From Comamonas badia DSM 17552 (GTDB lineage Bacteria > Pseudomonadota > Gammaproteobacteria > Burkholderiales > Burkholderiaceae_C), in the NCBI RefSeq assembly GCF_000484635.1, contig NZ_AXVM01000002.1, forward strand, positions 434,001 to 498,000: a stretch of 64,000 bases of DNA, read 5' to 3'. Position 1 is the stretch's first letter; each line of letters starts with the position of its first letter. The notes beneath the pieces were generated by a model. That model did no database searches. It saw nothing but the letters and a program-made list of their open reading frames with translations, and was not told where the DNA came from. Positions 7,589 through 16,982 of the stretch are shown piece after piece. Made by a program: the position numbers and the translations under genes.

Positions 7589-8835
7589 ACTGGAATCGTC
7601 ACCATTTTCCTTTGCGTTGGCGCCCTGGCCAGCTTGCCCGTCATGGCGGTGTGCTCCTGGCCTGGATGCTGGTGCGCGCTGGCGCACAGGCCGCCACAGT
7701 CATCCTGCTGGCGCGTGTTCTGGGGGCTTCGTCGTATGGCGCCTTCGTCGCCACCATTGCTGTGGCAGGATTTGTCGCTCCCTTGGTCGGCTTGGGTCTA
7801 TCCAACATCGTCCTGCGCAACGGCGCGCGTGATCCAACGCACCTGCCGTATTACTTTCAGCGTGCAGCCCGGATATGGGGCATGACACTCATGCCAGGCA
7901 TGGCACTGGTAGCCGCCCTTGTGGTCTGGCTGCTTCCAGCAGGCCTGCCTTTGTCTGCAATGTTTGCCGCAACCAGCGCCGAAGTGGCTGCAACGACTCT
8001 GACCGAATTGCGGGCGCGCCAGCGTCAGGCCGAGCATCAAATTGGCGGATATGGTGCGATCAACGCGGGATTGCCGCTCTTGCGCCTGGTAGTGCTTGGT
8101 CTGCTCGTCGGCGGTGCTGGCATGTTGACACTATCCGATGCGCTGTGGGCCTATGCTTTCGCCAGCATGCTCTACATCCTGCTTCTGATGCCCGGAGTGC
8201 GCATGCCTCACACAACCTCAACGGCAGAACCCACTGAGGACATGACGCTAGGCAGTGGACTTGCATTCAGTCTGGCGGCGTTGGCGATGCGCTTGCAAGG
8301 CGAGTTCAACAAGCCCATTCTGGCGCGCTTGGGTACCAACCTTGCAGGCAACTACAACATCGCACAAAGGGCCGTGGACATGGCCAGCTTGCCTCTGATG
8401 GCGCTGCAGGAGGCCTTGTGGCCCCGGCTCTATGCTCAGGCCAACCCGTTGCCGCAATTGCGGCGCAGTGGATTGATGTTGATGGCTCTGGCGCTGTTGC
8501 TGGGTTGCGGATTGTGGCTGACGGCCCCACTATTGCGATGGATCGTTGGAAGGGAATACGACGAAGCGATATCCGTCTTGCGCATGCTGGCATGGCTCCC
8601 TTTGCTGCAGGTGGGGCGATCTCTATTAAATTTCCACATCATCTACTGCGGGCGCATGGCCCTGATCGGCTGGGCCTGCACACTGGGAGGCGCAGCCAGC
8701 GTACTGGGCGTACTGGCATTCGTGCCTGTTTATGGCGTGTCTGGCGCCGTCCTGACGAGCTATGCAGCCGAAATACTCATGTTCGTCTTTTTGGCATACT
8801 GCACAAAAAAGATATCGCGCCCCAGAAAAATTTAA
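7585..8835 (+). CDS. Wzx-like lipopolysaccharide/oligosaccharide flippase (MOP superfamily)
   Basis: 416-residue polytopic protein with about 12 predicted hydrophobic segments and the N-terminal pattern AATVILLARVLGASSYGAFV common to polysaccharide exporters of the MOP/MATE superfamily. It would flip a lipid-linked glycan across the inner membrane. The ATG at 7585 overlaps the hipA stop. Downstream are an FkbM methyltransferase and a GT2 enzyme on the same strand with short gaps, forming the plus arm of the glycan locus. Repeat-unit specificity cannot be read from sequence. Confidence 0.78.
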   Translation: MNWNRHHFPLRWRPGQLARHGGVLLAWMLVRAGAQAATVILLARVLGASSYGAFVATIAVAGFVAPLVGLGLSNIVLRNGARDPTHLPYYFQRAARIWGMTLMPGMALVAALVVWLLPAGLPLSAMFAATSAEVAATTLTELRARQRQAEHQIGGYGAINAGLPLLRLVVLGLLVGGAGMLTLSDALWAYAFASMLYILLLMPGVRMPHTTSTAEPTEDMTLGSGLAFSLAALAMRLQGEFNKPILARLGTNLAGNYNIAQRAVDMASLPLMALQEALWPRLYAQANPLPQLRRSGLMLMALALLLGCGLWLTAPLLRWIVGREYDEAISVLRMLAWLPLLQVGRSLLNFHIIYCGRMALIGWACTLGGAASVLGVLAFVPVYGVSGAVLTSYAAEILMFVFLAYCTKKISRPRKI

Positions 8836-8847
8836 AAATCACTTCTC

Positions 8848-9708
8848 ATGCTTGAAGATTTTCGTAATTCAACAATCTTGCGAGCACCTTTGCTGGCACT
8901 AACGAGGAAGGTATTCGGATTGCTTCAGGGCGGTCCGGGGATTTTCCAACGAGCCGTTTATGACGCCATGTCGGTACCCTACATCGTGACCACGCACCAG
9001 GAGCATTATGTCGTCTCCACAAAAGACAAAGTGATAGGGAGAGAGTTATTTTTGCGCGGTGAATTTGATTTCAAAAAATTTCAAACTGCCTTGACCATAT
9101 TGAATCGAGAGGGGCAATCCTGCCCTGCACACCTGATCGACGTAGGCGCCAATATTGGATCGATTACCATTCCAGCCATCAAACGAGGATTGGTAAAAAC
9201 AGCCACAGCAATTGAACCACACCCAGACAACCTTCGATTGTTGAAGGCCAACCTCGCCTTGAATGATTTGGACAGCAAAGTAAATGTAATACCGCAAGCA
9301 GTAGGCAAAGAATCCGCTACAACACTATATCTGAACGAATCGCCCACCAACAGTGGCAATCACAGCATAGGAGTCAATGGTATACCGATAAAATGCATGC
9401 GACTGGATGATTTACCATTCCCCCCAAACTCACTGCTATGGATGGACATAGAAGGCTATGAAGGGCACGCACTCGCGGGCGCAGCACATTTGCTCGCAAC
9501 AGGCATCGCGATAGTGTGTGAATACAATCCGCTTTTTTTGAATAAATCCAAGGGTGCGACAATGTTCAGGGAAGCATTGAATAACAGGAAAATTTTCGAA
9601 TTGCAAAATAATACAAAAACACAAACAAACCTAGCTGCCATTGACGATGAATTATCGAAACTTCCGTGCACTCAACAATGGACAGATATAATCGCAATTC
9701 AAAAATAA
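8848..9708 (+). CDS. FkbM family methyltransferase
   Basis: 286 residues. A class I SAM-binding core begins LIDVGANIGSITIPAI (motif I near residue 98) with the acidic residue in AIEPHPDNL. The FkbM family signature WMDIEGYEGHAL follows. Such enzymes O-methylate sugars in surface glycans and secondary metabolites. It lies 12 nt after the flippase and 6 nt before a GT2 gene, so it probably decorates the same glycan. The gene is AT-rich relative to the chromosome, like its neighbour. Confidence 0.82.
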   Translation: MLEDFRNSTILRAPLLALTRKVFGLLQGGPGIFQRAVYDAMSVPYIVTTHQEHYVVSTKDKVIGRELFLRGEFDFKKFQTALTILNREGQSCPAHLIDVGANIGSITIPAIKRGLVKTATAIEPHPDNLRLLKANLALNDLDSKVNVIPQAVGKESATTLYLNESPTNSGNHSIGVNGIPIKCMRLDDLPFPPNSLLWMDIEGYEGHALAGAAHLLATGIAIVCEYNPLFLNKSKGATMFREALNNRKIFELQNNTKTQTNLAAIDDELSKLPCTQQWTDIIAIQK

Positions 9709-9714
9709 TTCAAG

Positions 9715-10713
9715 ATGCAGCCATTGCTTTCCATCATCATACCAACATATCGCCGCCCCACCTTCCTTGAAAAGGCAATTACGAGTGCGATCTATACAAC
9801 AATAAACGATGATATCGAAATTCTGGTTGTCCCAAACGGTCAAGATGGCACCTGGACAAAAATTGCAAATAATTTCAGCAACGACACCAGGGTTCGCTGG
9901 CTGCCATTGCAAGAAGCAAATGCCTGTGCCGCACGCAATCATGGCCTGAGACATGCCGAAGGCAAATACATAAGATTTCTTGATGACGATGATGATTTAT
10001 TGCCTGCTGCCGCAGATCAATTGGAACTTATTGAAACGAACGATCTGGATATATGCTCCGCGCCTCTTTTGAATAAATTCTCAAATAATACGTCTCGCGA
10101 ATTTTTCAAGATGCCAAAAACGATGGATTTTGTATCTTTGGCGTTTTTATCCATATCTGCCGGATTTGGTCTCACGCAAGGTTCAATTTTCAAAAAATCC
10201 CTCATTCAGGGCATATCATGGCGCGAAGACACCGTGTTATATGATGATTATTTCTGGATTCTGGACGTGGCCGAAATTCGGGAGCTGCGTTGGCAACCGA
10301 CGCATGAGCCTGTCGCCACCTATGTCCAACACAACGGAAGTCGTTTGTCACGTGTTGCGCGTAACAGCACGAATTCGCAAGCACCGGTTGATGCCATTTT
10401 GCGCCTGCATCAACACCTGCGTACTTCAGAAAGGCTTACGCCAGAGCGCACATCTGCAGCCGCCAAAGCCCTGTTGACGCATGCCCACTCGGTGTTTCCC
10501 GCCAGCCCCTTCTACCTTGGATCAATCATCCAGCAGGCACTGGCGATGGATCCGTTAGCAACGCCTCAGCACCCTTTTTTCACCAAACATCCGAAATTAG
10601 CTCGTCACTTGCTGGCAAGCGAATGGGCTTTGCTGCCCACACGATACCTGACTCGGAGTTATCGGCGCGCTATTTGGGAAATAGGCAAATTGGTTTCGCC
10701 AAAAAATCCCTGA
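9715..10713 (+). CDS. GT2 family glycosyltransferase
   Basis: 332 residues. A GT-A fold transferase starting LSIIIPTYRRPTFLEKAI, with the nucleotide-sugar region ANACAARNHGLRHAEG and an extended acidic metal site RFLDDDDDLLP (five aspartates). It is last in the plus arm of the glycan locus. Its final 55 nt overlap the 3' end of the convergent GT2 gene on the minus strand. Acceptor and donor are unknown. Confidence 0.8.
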   Translation: MQPLLSIIIPTYRRPTFLEKAITSAIYTTINDDIEILVVPNGQDGTWTKIANNFSNDTRVRWLPLQEANACAARNHGLRHAEGKYIRFLDDDDDLLPAAADQLELIETNDLDICSAPLLNKFSNNTSREFFKMPKTMDFVSLAFLSISAGFGLTQGSIFKKSLIQGISWREDTVLYDDYFWILDVAEIRELRWQPTHEPVATYVQHNGSRLSRVARNSTNSQAPVDAILRLHQHLRTSERLTPERTSAAAKALLTHAHSVFPASPFYLGSIIQQALAMDPLATPQHPFFTKHPKLARHLLASEWALLPTRYLTRSYRRAIWEIGKLVSPKNP

Positions 10714-11522
10714 GCAAATGCCCGCAATGGTCTCAATGTACGGTAACGCACCGCACGCAAAATGGCACGGGTCAGCAGAGGGAAAATTCGAGACAGGCGC
10801 ATGCACCAAGCTTGATATGGCGTACTCGCGAGTTTTCCCGCCAGGAGCCAATGCGAACTCACCAGAAATCGTTCATATGCCTCGCTGGCTGGCCCACTGC
10901 TGGCGGAACCTTGATGCCCTAGCAAAACACCTTCAAGCAGGATCAGTTGCCCTCCTTGTTTTCTCCAACGCCACGACAATTCAACATCCTCGCCATACAT
11001 GAAGAAATCCTCATCAAACAACGGCTGTGTATTATCCGCACGTTGCACCAGAAGACAACAGCCGCTTAGATAAGCAAAGCTACCCGGCAAATGCCTGTGC
11101 GTAACCAGCGCAAACCACGGTTGATAATACAACCAGCCTTGTTTGCGACCGGTCTGGAAAATCATCGGAGCCAGCAATGCATCACCTTCCACGCTCTGCA
11201 GGCGCTCCAAAAATACATGCTGCATGCCTGGGACAATCTGGGCATCATTGTTTATCAGCAGCACAGGGCCAGAATATCCAAACGCCCCGAGCATGGCCAA
11301 TGCAGCATTCATCCCTTTGCCAAAGCCAAGATTTTCCTGATTTTCACCCCATAGCAGGCGGCCATCGCCTTCGAATCGCTCCTGAAGGGCGCGTAGCGTT
11401 ATTCCCCCATCAGCCGAGTTATCCCAGATCAGTACCGGTGCCCAACCATCGGCCAACAAACTTTCGATGCAAGCGGCGGTGATTCCGGGCTCTCGATAAT
11501 GAATGGTGATGGCTGCGGTCAC
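10659..11522 (-). CDS. GT2 family glycosyltransferase (rhamnosyltransferase-like)
   Basis: 287 residues. A GT-A domain with short N-terminus (AITIHYREPGITAACIESL), WDNSADGG, ENLGFGKGMNAAL and INNDAQIVPG, the pattern of WcaA/rhamnosyltransferase-type GT2 enzymes. It is the last gene of the minus-strand glycan operon and starts with a 4-nt overlap on the preceding GT4 gene. Its 3' end runs 55 nt into the convergent plus-strand GT2 gene, so the two operons terminate against each other. Confidence 0.8.
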   Translation of the reverse strand: MTAAITIHYREPGITAACIESLLADGWAPVLIWDNSADGGITLRALQERFEGDGRLLWGENQENLGFGKGMNAALAMLGAFGYSGPVLLINNDAQIVPGMQHVFLERLQSVEGDALLAPMIFQTGRKQGWLYYQPWFALVTHRHLPGSFAYLSGCCLLVQRADNTQPLFDEDFFMYGEDVELSWRWRKQGGQLILLEGVLLGHQGSASSGPASEAYERFLVSSHWLLAGKLASTPYQAWCMRLSRIFPLLTRAILRAVRYRTLRPLRAFAQGFFGETNLPISQIARR

Positions 11523-12547
11523 GTATGTCTTTCCGGCAATCCGCAGTACATATTAATGTAAGCATCCAACATCGTCGAAATGTCATAGCTGGCAACAACG
11601 GTGTCACGTGCAGCCCGGCCCAAGTTTTCATGTTTGGTGGGATTTTCGGCCAAGTCCCTTATGGACTGGGCGATGCCCGCCACATCTTCACGAGCGCAGA
11701 GCACACCATTCACGCCATCGGAAATCACTTCTTCCACCGATGTGCCGCGCATGCCGATGGCAGGCAGCCCGCAGGCCATGGCCTCCATCACCACCTGAGG
11801 CAAACCCTCGCTGCGCGACGGAAACAAGAACGCATCGGCTTCCTGCATCGCGGATACTACTGCCGATGCAGGCAGCCGACCCAGATCATGCATGTTGGAT
11901 GGCATGTGCGATTTGTCATCTGCGGCTGCCGCACCACCGGTATAACGTAGCTCAAAGCCGTCTCCCAGTTCGCGCATGACTGGCGCAAGCAGGTCCACTC
12001 CCTTGCGCGCCATCCAGCCACCGACAAAAAGCAATTGGAACGGCCGCTGCAGCGGACGCTGCCGCCTTCCGGGCCGAAAAAACTCCGTATCAACGCCGTT
12101 ATGTATCACCTCGATTGGCACATCGCATAGCGTTTTACGCGCCATGTCTGTCACGAAATGACTGACCGCTACCACCTGAGATGCGCGCCGCATGGTACGG
12201 CGCTCCCGCGGCGCAATCCACCATCGGTGATAAGCGCCGCGCAACCAGCCTTTGTAAGGCAGCAGGACCGGATCATGGACCGCATGGTGCAGCGTGGCCA
12301 CTACAGGCAGGTGCCCTGGGAGAAATCGTGGGTGCAGCCAGGTATTGACGTGGCAAATGCTCGCCCAATCGGGTGCCTTGGGAATGGCAACCGTCCACGG
12401 TGCAAATTCTGCACGTAGTGGCAGCCAACTGATGCCTGCACGCAGCCCGCGCTCCTGCAAACCGGCCACCAGGCGCTCGGTAAATACGTCGGTGCCCGTG
12501 CCAGCACGTACAGCGGGAAACCAGATGGCGGGCGAGGCTGACATCAT
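11519..12547 (-). CDS. GT4 family glycosyltransferase
   Basis: 342 residues with a GT-B fold. Acceptor-side N-terminal domain contains HVNTWLHPRF and ATLHHAVHDP. The donor domain contains IHNGVDTEFF, LLFVGGWMARKGVDLL and the EX7E-type segment SRSEGLPQVVMEAMACGLP that binds the nucleotide sugar. It overlaps the neighbours by 4 nt on both sides (ATGA junctions), showing tight coupling in the minus-strand glycan operon. Confidence 0.86.
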   Translation of the reverse strand: MMSASPAIWFPAVRAGTGTDVFTERLVAGLQERGLRAGISWLPLRAEFAPWTVAIPKAPDWASICHVNTWLHPRFLPGHLPVVATLHHAVHDPVLLPYKGWLRGAYHRWWIAPRERRTMRRASQVVAVSHFVTDMARKTLCDVPIEVIHNGVDTEFFRPGRRQRPLQRPFQLLFVGGWMARKGVDLLAPVMRELGDGFELRYTGGAAAADDKSHMPSNMHDLGRLPASAVVSAMQEADAFLFPSRSEGLPQVVMEAMACGLPAIGMRGTSVEEVISDGVNGVLCAREDVAGIAQSIRDLAENPTKHENLGRAARDTVVASYDISTMLDAYINMYCGLPERHT

Positions 12548-12996
12548 GGGCGCGGCCGCTCCAGTCGGTAGATCAAGGTAGGGATGATGGGAACAAGCGA
12601 CTGCAACAGGGCGTCGGGAACGCGCCGCAACAGACGGTTACCCCAACTGTGCGGGCGCTCGATATCAAAAGTGACACGCCAACCTTGGAGACACAGGTTA
12701 TGCCAGCGCAATGCTATAGCCTGAAGCAGCGTTTTCAGCTGAGCCACCTCCAGTGGTTCGCAGTCATAAAAATCGCCCTTCCCGCGCCAGCGCAGATAGG
12801 GACTGCGCCGCGACGGTGGCAGTGTGAGGTGCGTGGCGAAATAGCGCGCAATACCACCGGAGCCACAGCCAATTTCGAGCAACTGCAACGGCGACGTCTG
12901 AAGAGTGAAGCCCAGCAGGCGTTCAGTTTTCAGTGCCTTGAAGCGACGGGAAGCCAGATCGGTAACGGCGTGCGCGTGGCGCGTGGTAGGGGACAT
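12544..12996 (-). pseudogene. Class I SAM methyltransferase with the central core deleted
   Basis: The 150-residue product keeps motif I (LLEIGCGSGGIARYFATH), then jumps directly to a C-terminal part (SPYLRWRGKGDFYDCEPLE) that in full-length sugar or polysaccharide methyltransferases lies about 80-90 residues later. The acidic SAM-ribose residue, the motif II/III region and the catalytic surface are missing. The reading frame is preserved and the 3' end still overlaps the next gene start by 4 nt, so translational coupling is retained although catalysis is probably lost. The deletion is inferred from family architecture, not from an alignment. Confidence 0.55.
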
Positions 12997-13010
12997 GGGC
13001 GGCCGAGCCT

Positions 13011-14150
13011 TCAGCTCATCAGCTCATTGCGCATTTTTTCGCCCAGCAAAGGCCAGGCAAATTGGGCTGCGAAAGAGCGGCAACCGGCTTGCCAGACAGC
13101 TGTGCCTTCGCCCAGCAAAGTCACTGCTGCCGATGCCAGAGCACCATAGTCACCCGGTGCCACGAGATGGCCAGATACGCCCTCTCCGACCGCATCAACG
13201 ATGCCGCCCGTTGCAAAAGCAATTGTGGGCAAGCCATGGGCGGTAGCTTCGACGGCGACCATGCCGAAGCCTTCCGGGTCGCCGGGCAGATGGCGCACGG
13301 GGAAGATGTGCAAGGCGGCGCTTTCATAGGCACAAGCCAGTTCCTGTTCGTCGGTGATCACGCCCAGAAAACGGAGGTGCTGGCCAATGCCTGCTGCGTC
13401 GGCAACGGCCTGGATGCTGGGGCGGGTTTGCACGCTGGCGTGCAGCGAATCGGCAGGAGCCTCGCCGACCACGACGAGCACGGTGTCGGGCGCGGCCTGG
13501 ACGATGGCGGGCAGGGCGCGCTGGACGAATTCGCGCAGGCCCTTGCGGGTGGTCAGCCTGCCCACCGACAGCAGCAGGCGGGCGCTGCCCAGGTTGTGGC
13601 GGGCGCGAAACGCTTGCAGTGCTGCCACGCTTTGCGGTGTCTCCGGCAGGGTGACGCCAGGGTGGATGATGCGGATTTTGTCTGCCGCCACACCCAGGCC
13701 ACGGGCCAGTTCGGCGGTGGGCTGGCTGTTGGCGATGACGCCGTCCATGTGCCGGATGGCAGGGTGCCACAGGGCGCGGTAAACGGGGTGTTGCACGGCG
13801 GCGTCCAGCCCGTGCAGATACACATGGGCGCGAGCCCCACTGGCGCGGGCGACCAGCCAGGCGGCGGGGGCGGTCAGGCCGCTGCCTGCCAGCACGATGT
13901 GCGGCTTGAAGCGTCGCGCCACAGTGACGGCTTGCCATGCGGATGCCAGCAGGAAACGCGGCAGCGGGCGCAGCGGCACTTCCACCACCGGCACGGCGGC
14001 AGGGCGCAGCGCGGCGCTGCCCTGCGGGCCAATCACCTGCACCTGCGCGTGGCGCGAAAGCTCGTCGGCGATGTGCCAGTTCAGCCGCTCCATGCCGCCC
14101 ACCAAAGGAGGTAGGTTGCGGGTTATGAGAAGGATGCGGGGCACGCACAT
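13011..14150 (-). CDS. GT4 family glycosyltransferase
   Basis: 379 residues, GT-B fold. N-terminal LITRNLPPLVGGMERLNWHI is the glycine-rich acceptor-domain start of GT4 enzymes. The donor domain has RIIHPGVTLPET, LLLSVGRLTTRKGLREFV and an EX7E region PEGFGMVAVEATAHGLP. It begins 9 nt after the HEPN gene on the same strand, and a 14-nt gap separates it from the truncated methyltransferase. It is therefore the first glycan gene behind the MNT/HEPN module and probably shares its transcript. Confidence 0.87.
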   Translation of the reverse strand: MCVPRILLITRNLPPLVGGMERLNWHIADELSRHAQVQVIGPQGSAALRPAAVPVVEVPLRPLPRFLLASAWQAVTVARRFKPHIVLAGSGLTAPAAWLVARASGARAHVYLHGLDAAVQHPVYRALWHPAIRHMDGVIANSQPTAELARGLGVAADKIRIIHPGVTLPETPQSVAALQAFRARHNLGSARLLLSVGRLTTRKGLREFVQRALPAIVQAAPDTVLVVVGEAPADSLHASVQTRPSIQAVADAAGIGQHLRFLGVITDEQELACAYESAALHIFPVRHLPGDPEGFGMVAVEATAHGLPTIAFATGGIVDAVGEGVSGHLVAPGDYGALASAAVTLLGEGTAVWQAGCRSFAAQFAWPLLGEKMRNELMS

Positions 14151-14159
14151 GGGGGTATA

Positions 14160-14609
14160 TCAAGTGTCCTTCGGCAATCGGGAACTCAATTTCTCGTCAG
14201 CCAGACGGATCAACATTTCAGCCTGCTGCAAGCACTCCTGCAAGGCTTGATCGGTCACCATTTCTCCCTCGTAGTCGCTCAGGTTACGCTGTTTGCGCAG
14301 TGCATCCAGAACACGAATGGTGACGGGCGTGACATCAAGGGTATGCACCAAGCATTGGAGCGTTGTTTGATGGTGCCCCGGCCTGTTGGTGGAGGTGCGC
14401 CAACCTCGTGCATGCAAGGCTGCATCCGCAATGGCGCGGATGGCTGTGTACGCACAGTCAAATCGGGTTTCCATACTGTTTTCGGTGCGCTGGGCATCGT
14501 ACAGACGGATACGCGCCGTAGACAGCATTTTTTGCAGAAGCTGTGCGGAAAAAGGAACCTTGTCCAGTTGGCCTATCCGTGCCAAATTATTCAATTCTTC
14601 TTTAGACAT
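14160..14609 (-). CDS. HEPN-domain protein of an MNT/HEPN toxin-antitoxin pair
   Basis: 149-residue helical protein with the HEPN four-helix layout and a C-terminal LRKQRNLSDYEGE segment, where this subfamily carries its conserved Arg-rich RNase-like motif. In MNT/HEPN (type VII) systems the HEPN protein is a toxin that the partner nucleotidyltransferase inactivates, for example by AMPylation. It overlaps the upstream MNT gene by 8 nt, a classic module arrangement. The canonical R-X4-6-H is not obvious, so toxicity is inferred from partnership. Confidence 0.7.
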   Translation of the reverse strand: MSKEELNNLARIGQLDKVPFSAQLLQKMLSTARIRLYDAQRTENSMETRFDCAYTAIRAIADAALHARGWRTSTNRPGHHQTTLQCLVHTLDVTPVTIRVLDALRKQRNLSDYEGEMVTDQALQECLQQAEMLIRLADEKLSSRLPKDT

Positions 14610-15174
14610 GCAGTTCCCCTTGCAGCATCAGGCGTGGCTTGGCCAATAAATCTTGAACGAAGGGATTGCCCTCGGCCCGTTTTTGTGCCCATTCTGCTGG
14701 AGCCATGACCTTGGGGTTGATTTCACGGCCCAGCAAAGCTTGCGCGGGGTGCAGAGCCTCAACCGCCTGCGCAAAGCTGATGCGGCCCATCAGCAGCACA
14801 TCCACGTCACTGCCCGCGTGTGCACTTCCGCTGGCCATGGAACCATAGACAAAAGCCAAGTCAATATGCGGGCGAAGTGGGGCAAGGGCCTGCTGCAGCA
14901 CATCGGTCAGGCCGATGGTTTTACGCACCAGGGCTTGCAATTCCGGAAACACCGGATGCTGGTTGTTGACCCGAAACTGGACCTGATTGCCAACCCGTTG
15001 GCTGTGCAGCAGGCCTGCATGGGACAGCGCATCCAGTTCTTTCTTGAGTGAGCCGGGTGCGGCCGACGCCTGGCGAGCCAGCTCACGCAGGTGAATGCTT
15101 TGCTCGGGATGCATGCACAGCCAGGCCAGGGCTTTGCGGCGAGTCTGGTTGGGAAAGAGCAGTTCGGAGAGCAT
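14602..15174 (-). CDS. HTH-MNT nucleotidyltransferase antitoxin
   Basis: 190 residues. An N-terminal winged-helix (about 1-75: IHLRELARQASAAPGSLKKE) is fused to a minimal nucleotidyltransferase domain with FVYGSMASGSAHAGSDVDVL, the GS-X10-DXD catalytic signature. Family members antagonise the HEPN toxin encoded next to them. The fused DNA-binding domain suggests autoregulation, and two 19-bp inverted repeats sit just upstream of the start. It is encoded between a UDP-sugar dehydrogenase and a GT4 gene on the same strand. Confidence 0.8.
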   Translation of the reverse strand: MLSELLFPNQTRRKALAWLCMHPEQSIHLRELARQASAAPGSLKKELDALSHAGLLHSQRVGNQVQFRVNNQHPVFPELQALVRKTIGLTDVLQQALAPLRPHIDLAFVYGSMASGSAHAGSDVDVLLMGRISFAQAVEALHPAQALLGREINPKVMAPAEWAQKRAEGNPFVQDLLAKPRLMLQGELHV

Positions 15175-15180
15175 TGAGAA

Positions 15181-15220
15181 TGTTCCAAAAACGGAAACAA
15201 TTGTTCTTAAAAAAGAAACA
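15181..15220 (-). promoter_or_regulatory. Twin 19-bp operator-like repeats upstream of the HTH-MNT gene
   Basis: TGTTCCAAAAACGGAAACA (15181-15199) and TGTTCTTAAAAAAGAAACA (15202-15220) are imperfect palindromes sharing TGTTC and GAAACA ends. Their starts are 21 bp apart, two helical turns, placing both sites on one DNA face 6-46 nt before the start codon. Good candidates for binding by the winged helix of the MNT protein. Confidence 0.6.
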
Positions 15221-15291
15221 TTTTATGGTCTGTATCAAGCGTTCGTCAATGCAAGCAGGGCGCCTTGAATCCGAACGGTCATCGTCAAGAT

Positions 15292-16599
15292 TCAAGCTGC
15301 GACGACCTTGCTGCTCGCTCCCAGCCGACCTCGCGTATCCACAATCAGCTGCGCGTGCATTTGCAGCAGCGCATAGTCGAAGCGATCGTGATCGGTGGCC
15401 AGCACCAGACAGTCGAACCGAGCGATGTTTTCGGGCGTGACCGGCACGGACTGCAGGTCGAAGGCGTAGTTGCGCTTCTTGGGGAAGGTTGGCACGTGCG
15501 GATCGCTGTAGGCGACCTCAGCGCCTTTACCCTGCAGCAGGTCCATGATTTCGACAGCGGGGGATTCACGCGTGTCGTCGATATTCTTCTTGTACGCTAG
15601 GCCCAGCACCAGGATGCGGCTGCCCTTGATGGCCTTGCCGCGGTCGTTGAGCGCGTCGGCCACCTTGCCCACCACCCAGTGCGGCATATGGTGGTTGATC
15701 TCGCCGGCCAGTTCGATGAAGCGGGTGTTCACGCCGTATTCGCGCGCCTTCCAGGTCAGGTAGTAGGGGTCTATGGGGATGCAGTGCCCGCCCAGGCCGG
15801 GGCCGGGCTTGTAGGGCACGAAGCCGAAGGGCTTGGTGGCGGCCGCGGCTATGACTTCGTGAATGTTGATGCCCATGGCGTCAGCGACGATCTTCATCTC
15901 GTTGACCAGGCCGATGTTGACGCTGCGGTGGATGTTTTCCAGCAGCTTGGTCATCTCGGCCGCGCGGGTGCTACTGACGGGCACCATGGTGGCAATGGCG
16001 TGTTCGTACAAGGCCTTGCCGAGCGCGAGACAGGTGGGGGTGGTGCCGCCGATGACCTTGGGGATGTCTTTCGTGCCGTAGTGCGGGTTGCCGGGGTCTT
16101 CACGTTCGGGGCTGAAGACCAGCGCGCAGTTCTCACCGGGTACCAGGCCGCGCTTGCGTAAGCGTGGTGCAAGCACTTCATCCGTGGTGCCGGGCCAGGT
16201 GGTGCTCTCCAGGCTGACGAGCTGGCCGGCGCGCATGTGGGGCAGTGCAGCTTCAACGGTGTTGACGATGAAGCTCAGGTCTGGCTCGCGGTGCGCGTCC
16301 AGCGGGGTGGGCACGCAGAGGATGAGGGCGTCAACCTCGGGAGTGCGGGTGAAGTCGGTTGTGGCTTCGAAGCCCTGCTGCAAGGCGCACTGGATCAGTT
16401 CCGGAGTGAGGCGTTCGATATAGCTCTGCCCCGCATTGAGCCGCGTTGTCTTGGTGGCATCGATATCAAACCCAATGACCTTGAGCCCTACTTCGGCAAA
16501 GCGCAACGCCAGCGGCAAGCCGACATAGCCGAGACCATAGACACCAATCACCACAGCTTTGCTGACGATGCGATCGTGGAGGAACTGAAGGTGCGACAT
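15292..16599 (-). CDS. Nucleotide-sugar dehydrogenase (UDP-HexNAc/UDP-glucose 6-dehydrogenase family)
   Basis: 435 residues. NAD-binding [20 protein letters not shown] at the N-terminus, the central domain with [12 protein letters not shown] containing the catalytic cysteine, and the C-terminal UDP-binding domain beginning [20 protein letters not shown]. These enzymes oxidise the C6 hydroxyl of a UDP-sugar to a uronate for capsule or O-antigen synthesis; WbpA/WbpO-like enzymes use UDP-GlcNAc or UDP-GalNAc. The ATG at 16599 is chosen because family members begin close to [11 protein letters not shown]. It is first in the minus-strand glycan arm. Confidence 0.88.
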   Translation of the reverse strand: MSHLQFLHDRIVSKAVVIGVYGLGYVGLPLALRFAEVGLKVIGFDIDATKTTRLNAGQSYIERLTPELIQCALQQGFEATTDFTRTPEVDALILCVPTPLDAHREPDLSFIVNTVEAALPHMRAGQLVSLESTTWPGTTDEVLAPRLRKRGLVPGENCALVFSPEREDPGNPHYGTKDIPKVIGGTTPTCLALGKALYEHAIATMVPVSSTRAAEMTKLLENIHRSVNIGLVNEMKIVADAMGINIHEVIAAAATKPFGFVPYKPGPGLGGHCIPIDPYYLTWKAREYGVNTRFIELAGEINHHMPHWVVGKVADALNDRGKAIKGSRILVLGLAYKKNIDDTRESPAVEIMDLLQGKGAEVAYSDPHVPTFPKKRNYAFDLQSVPVTPENIARFDCLVLATDHDRFDYALLQMHAQLIVDTRGRLGASSKVVAA

Positions 16600-16667
16600 G
16601 GGATAACCTTTTCTCACCCGTGAGCTTCTCACATCAGACGAGACTTTGGATATCTTTGCCGCTGTAT

Positions 16668-16982
16668 TCAGACAGCCGCCAGCCGCTGCACGGTATCGGG
16701 AAACTTCTCAACCAGACGAATCAACAGAGCAGCTTGGGCGTTGGGCTTGGCCCGGCCTTGTTCCCAGTTCTCCAGCGTGCGGGGGTTGGTGCGCAGGTAG
16801 CTTGCGAATACGGGGCGCGACAGGCGCAGGCGCTCACGCAGGGCAAGCAGTTCGGCAGCCGCAATATCGGGCGCGTGCTTCACTTGCACCTCGTGCGTGC
16901 GCAGTGTTTGCTTGCCCTGGCGTTCGTCCGACAAGGCTTCAAAGCCTTCGGTCAGTTCCGCAAACAGGTTTCGCTTTTTCAT
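16668..16982 (-). CDS. HigA-like XRE antitoxin, orphan
   Basis: 104 residues. N-terminal [17 protein letters not shown] and RTHEVQVK, then an XRE helix-turn-helix [20 protein letters not shown] with [17 protein letters not shown]. This form normally follows a RelE-family toxin gene. Only a 3' scrap of that toxin remains upstream (16979-17014), so the antitoxin appears orphaned. The ATG at 16982 is chosen because the remnant stop overlaps it. The upstream sequence changes abruptly at 17017 into a 375-bp direct repeat. Confidence 0.78.
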   Translation of the reverse strand: MKKRNLFAELTEGFEALSDERQGKQTLRTHEVQVKHAPDIAAAELLALRERLRLSRPVFASYLRTNPRTLENWEQGRAKPNAQAALLIRLVEKFPDTVQRLAAV

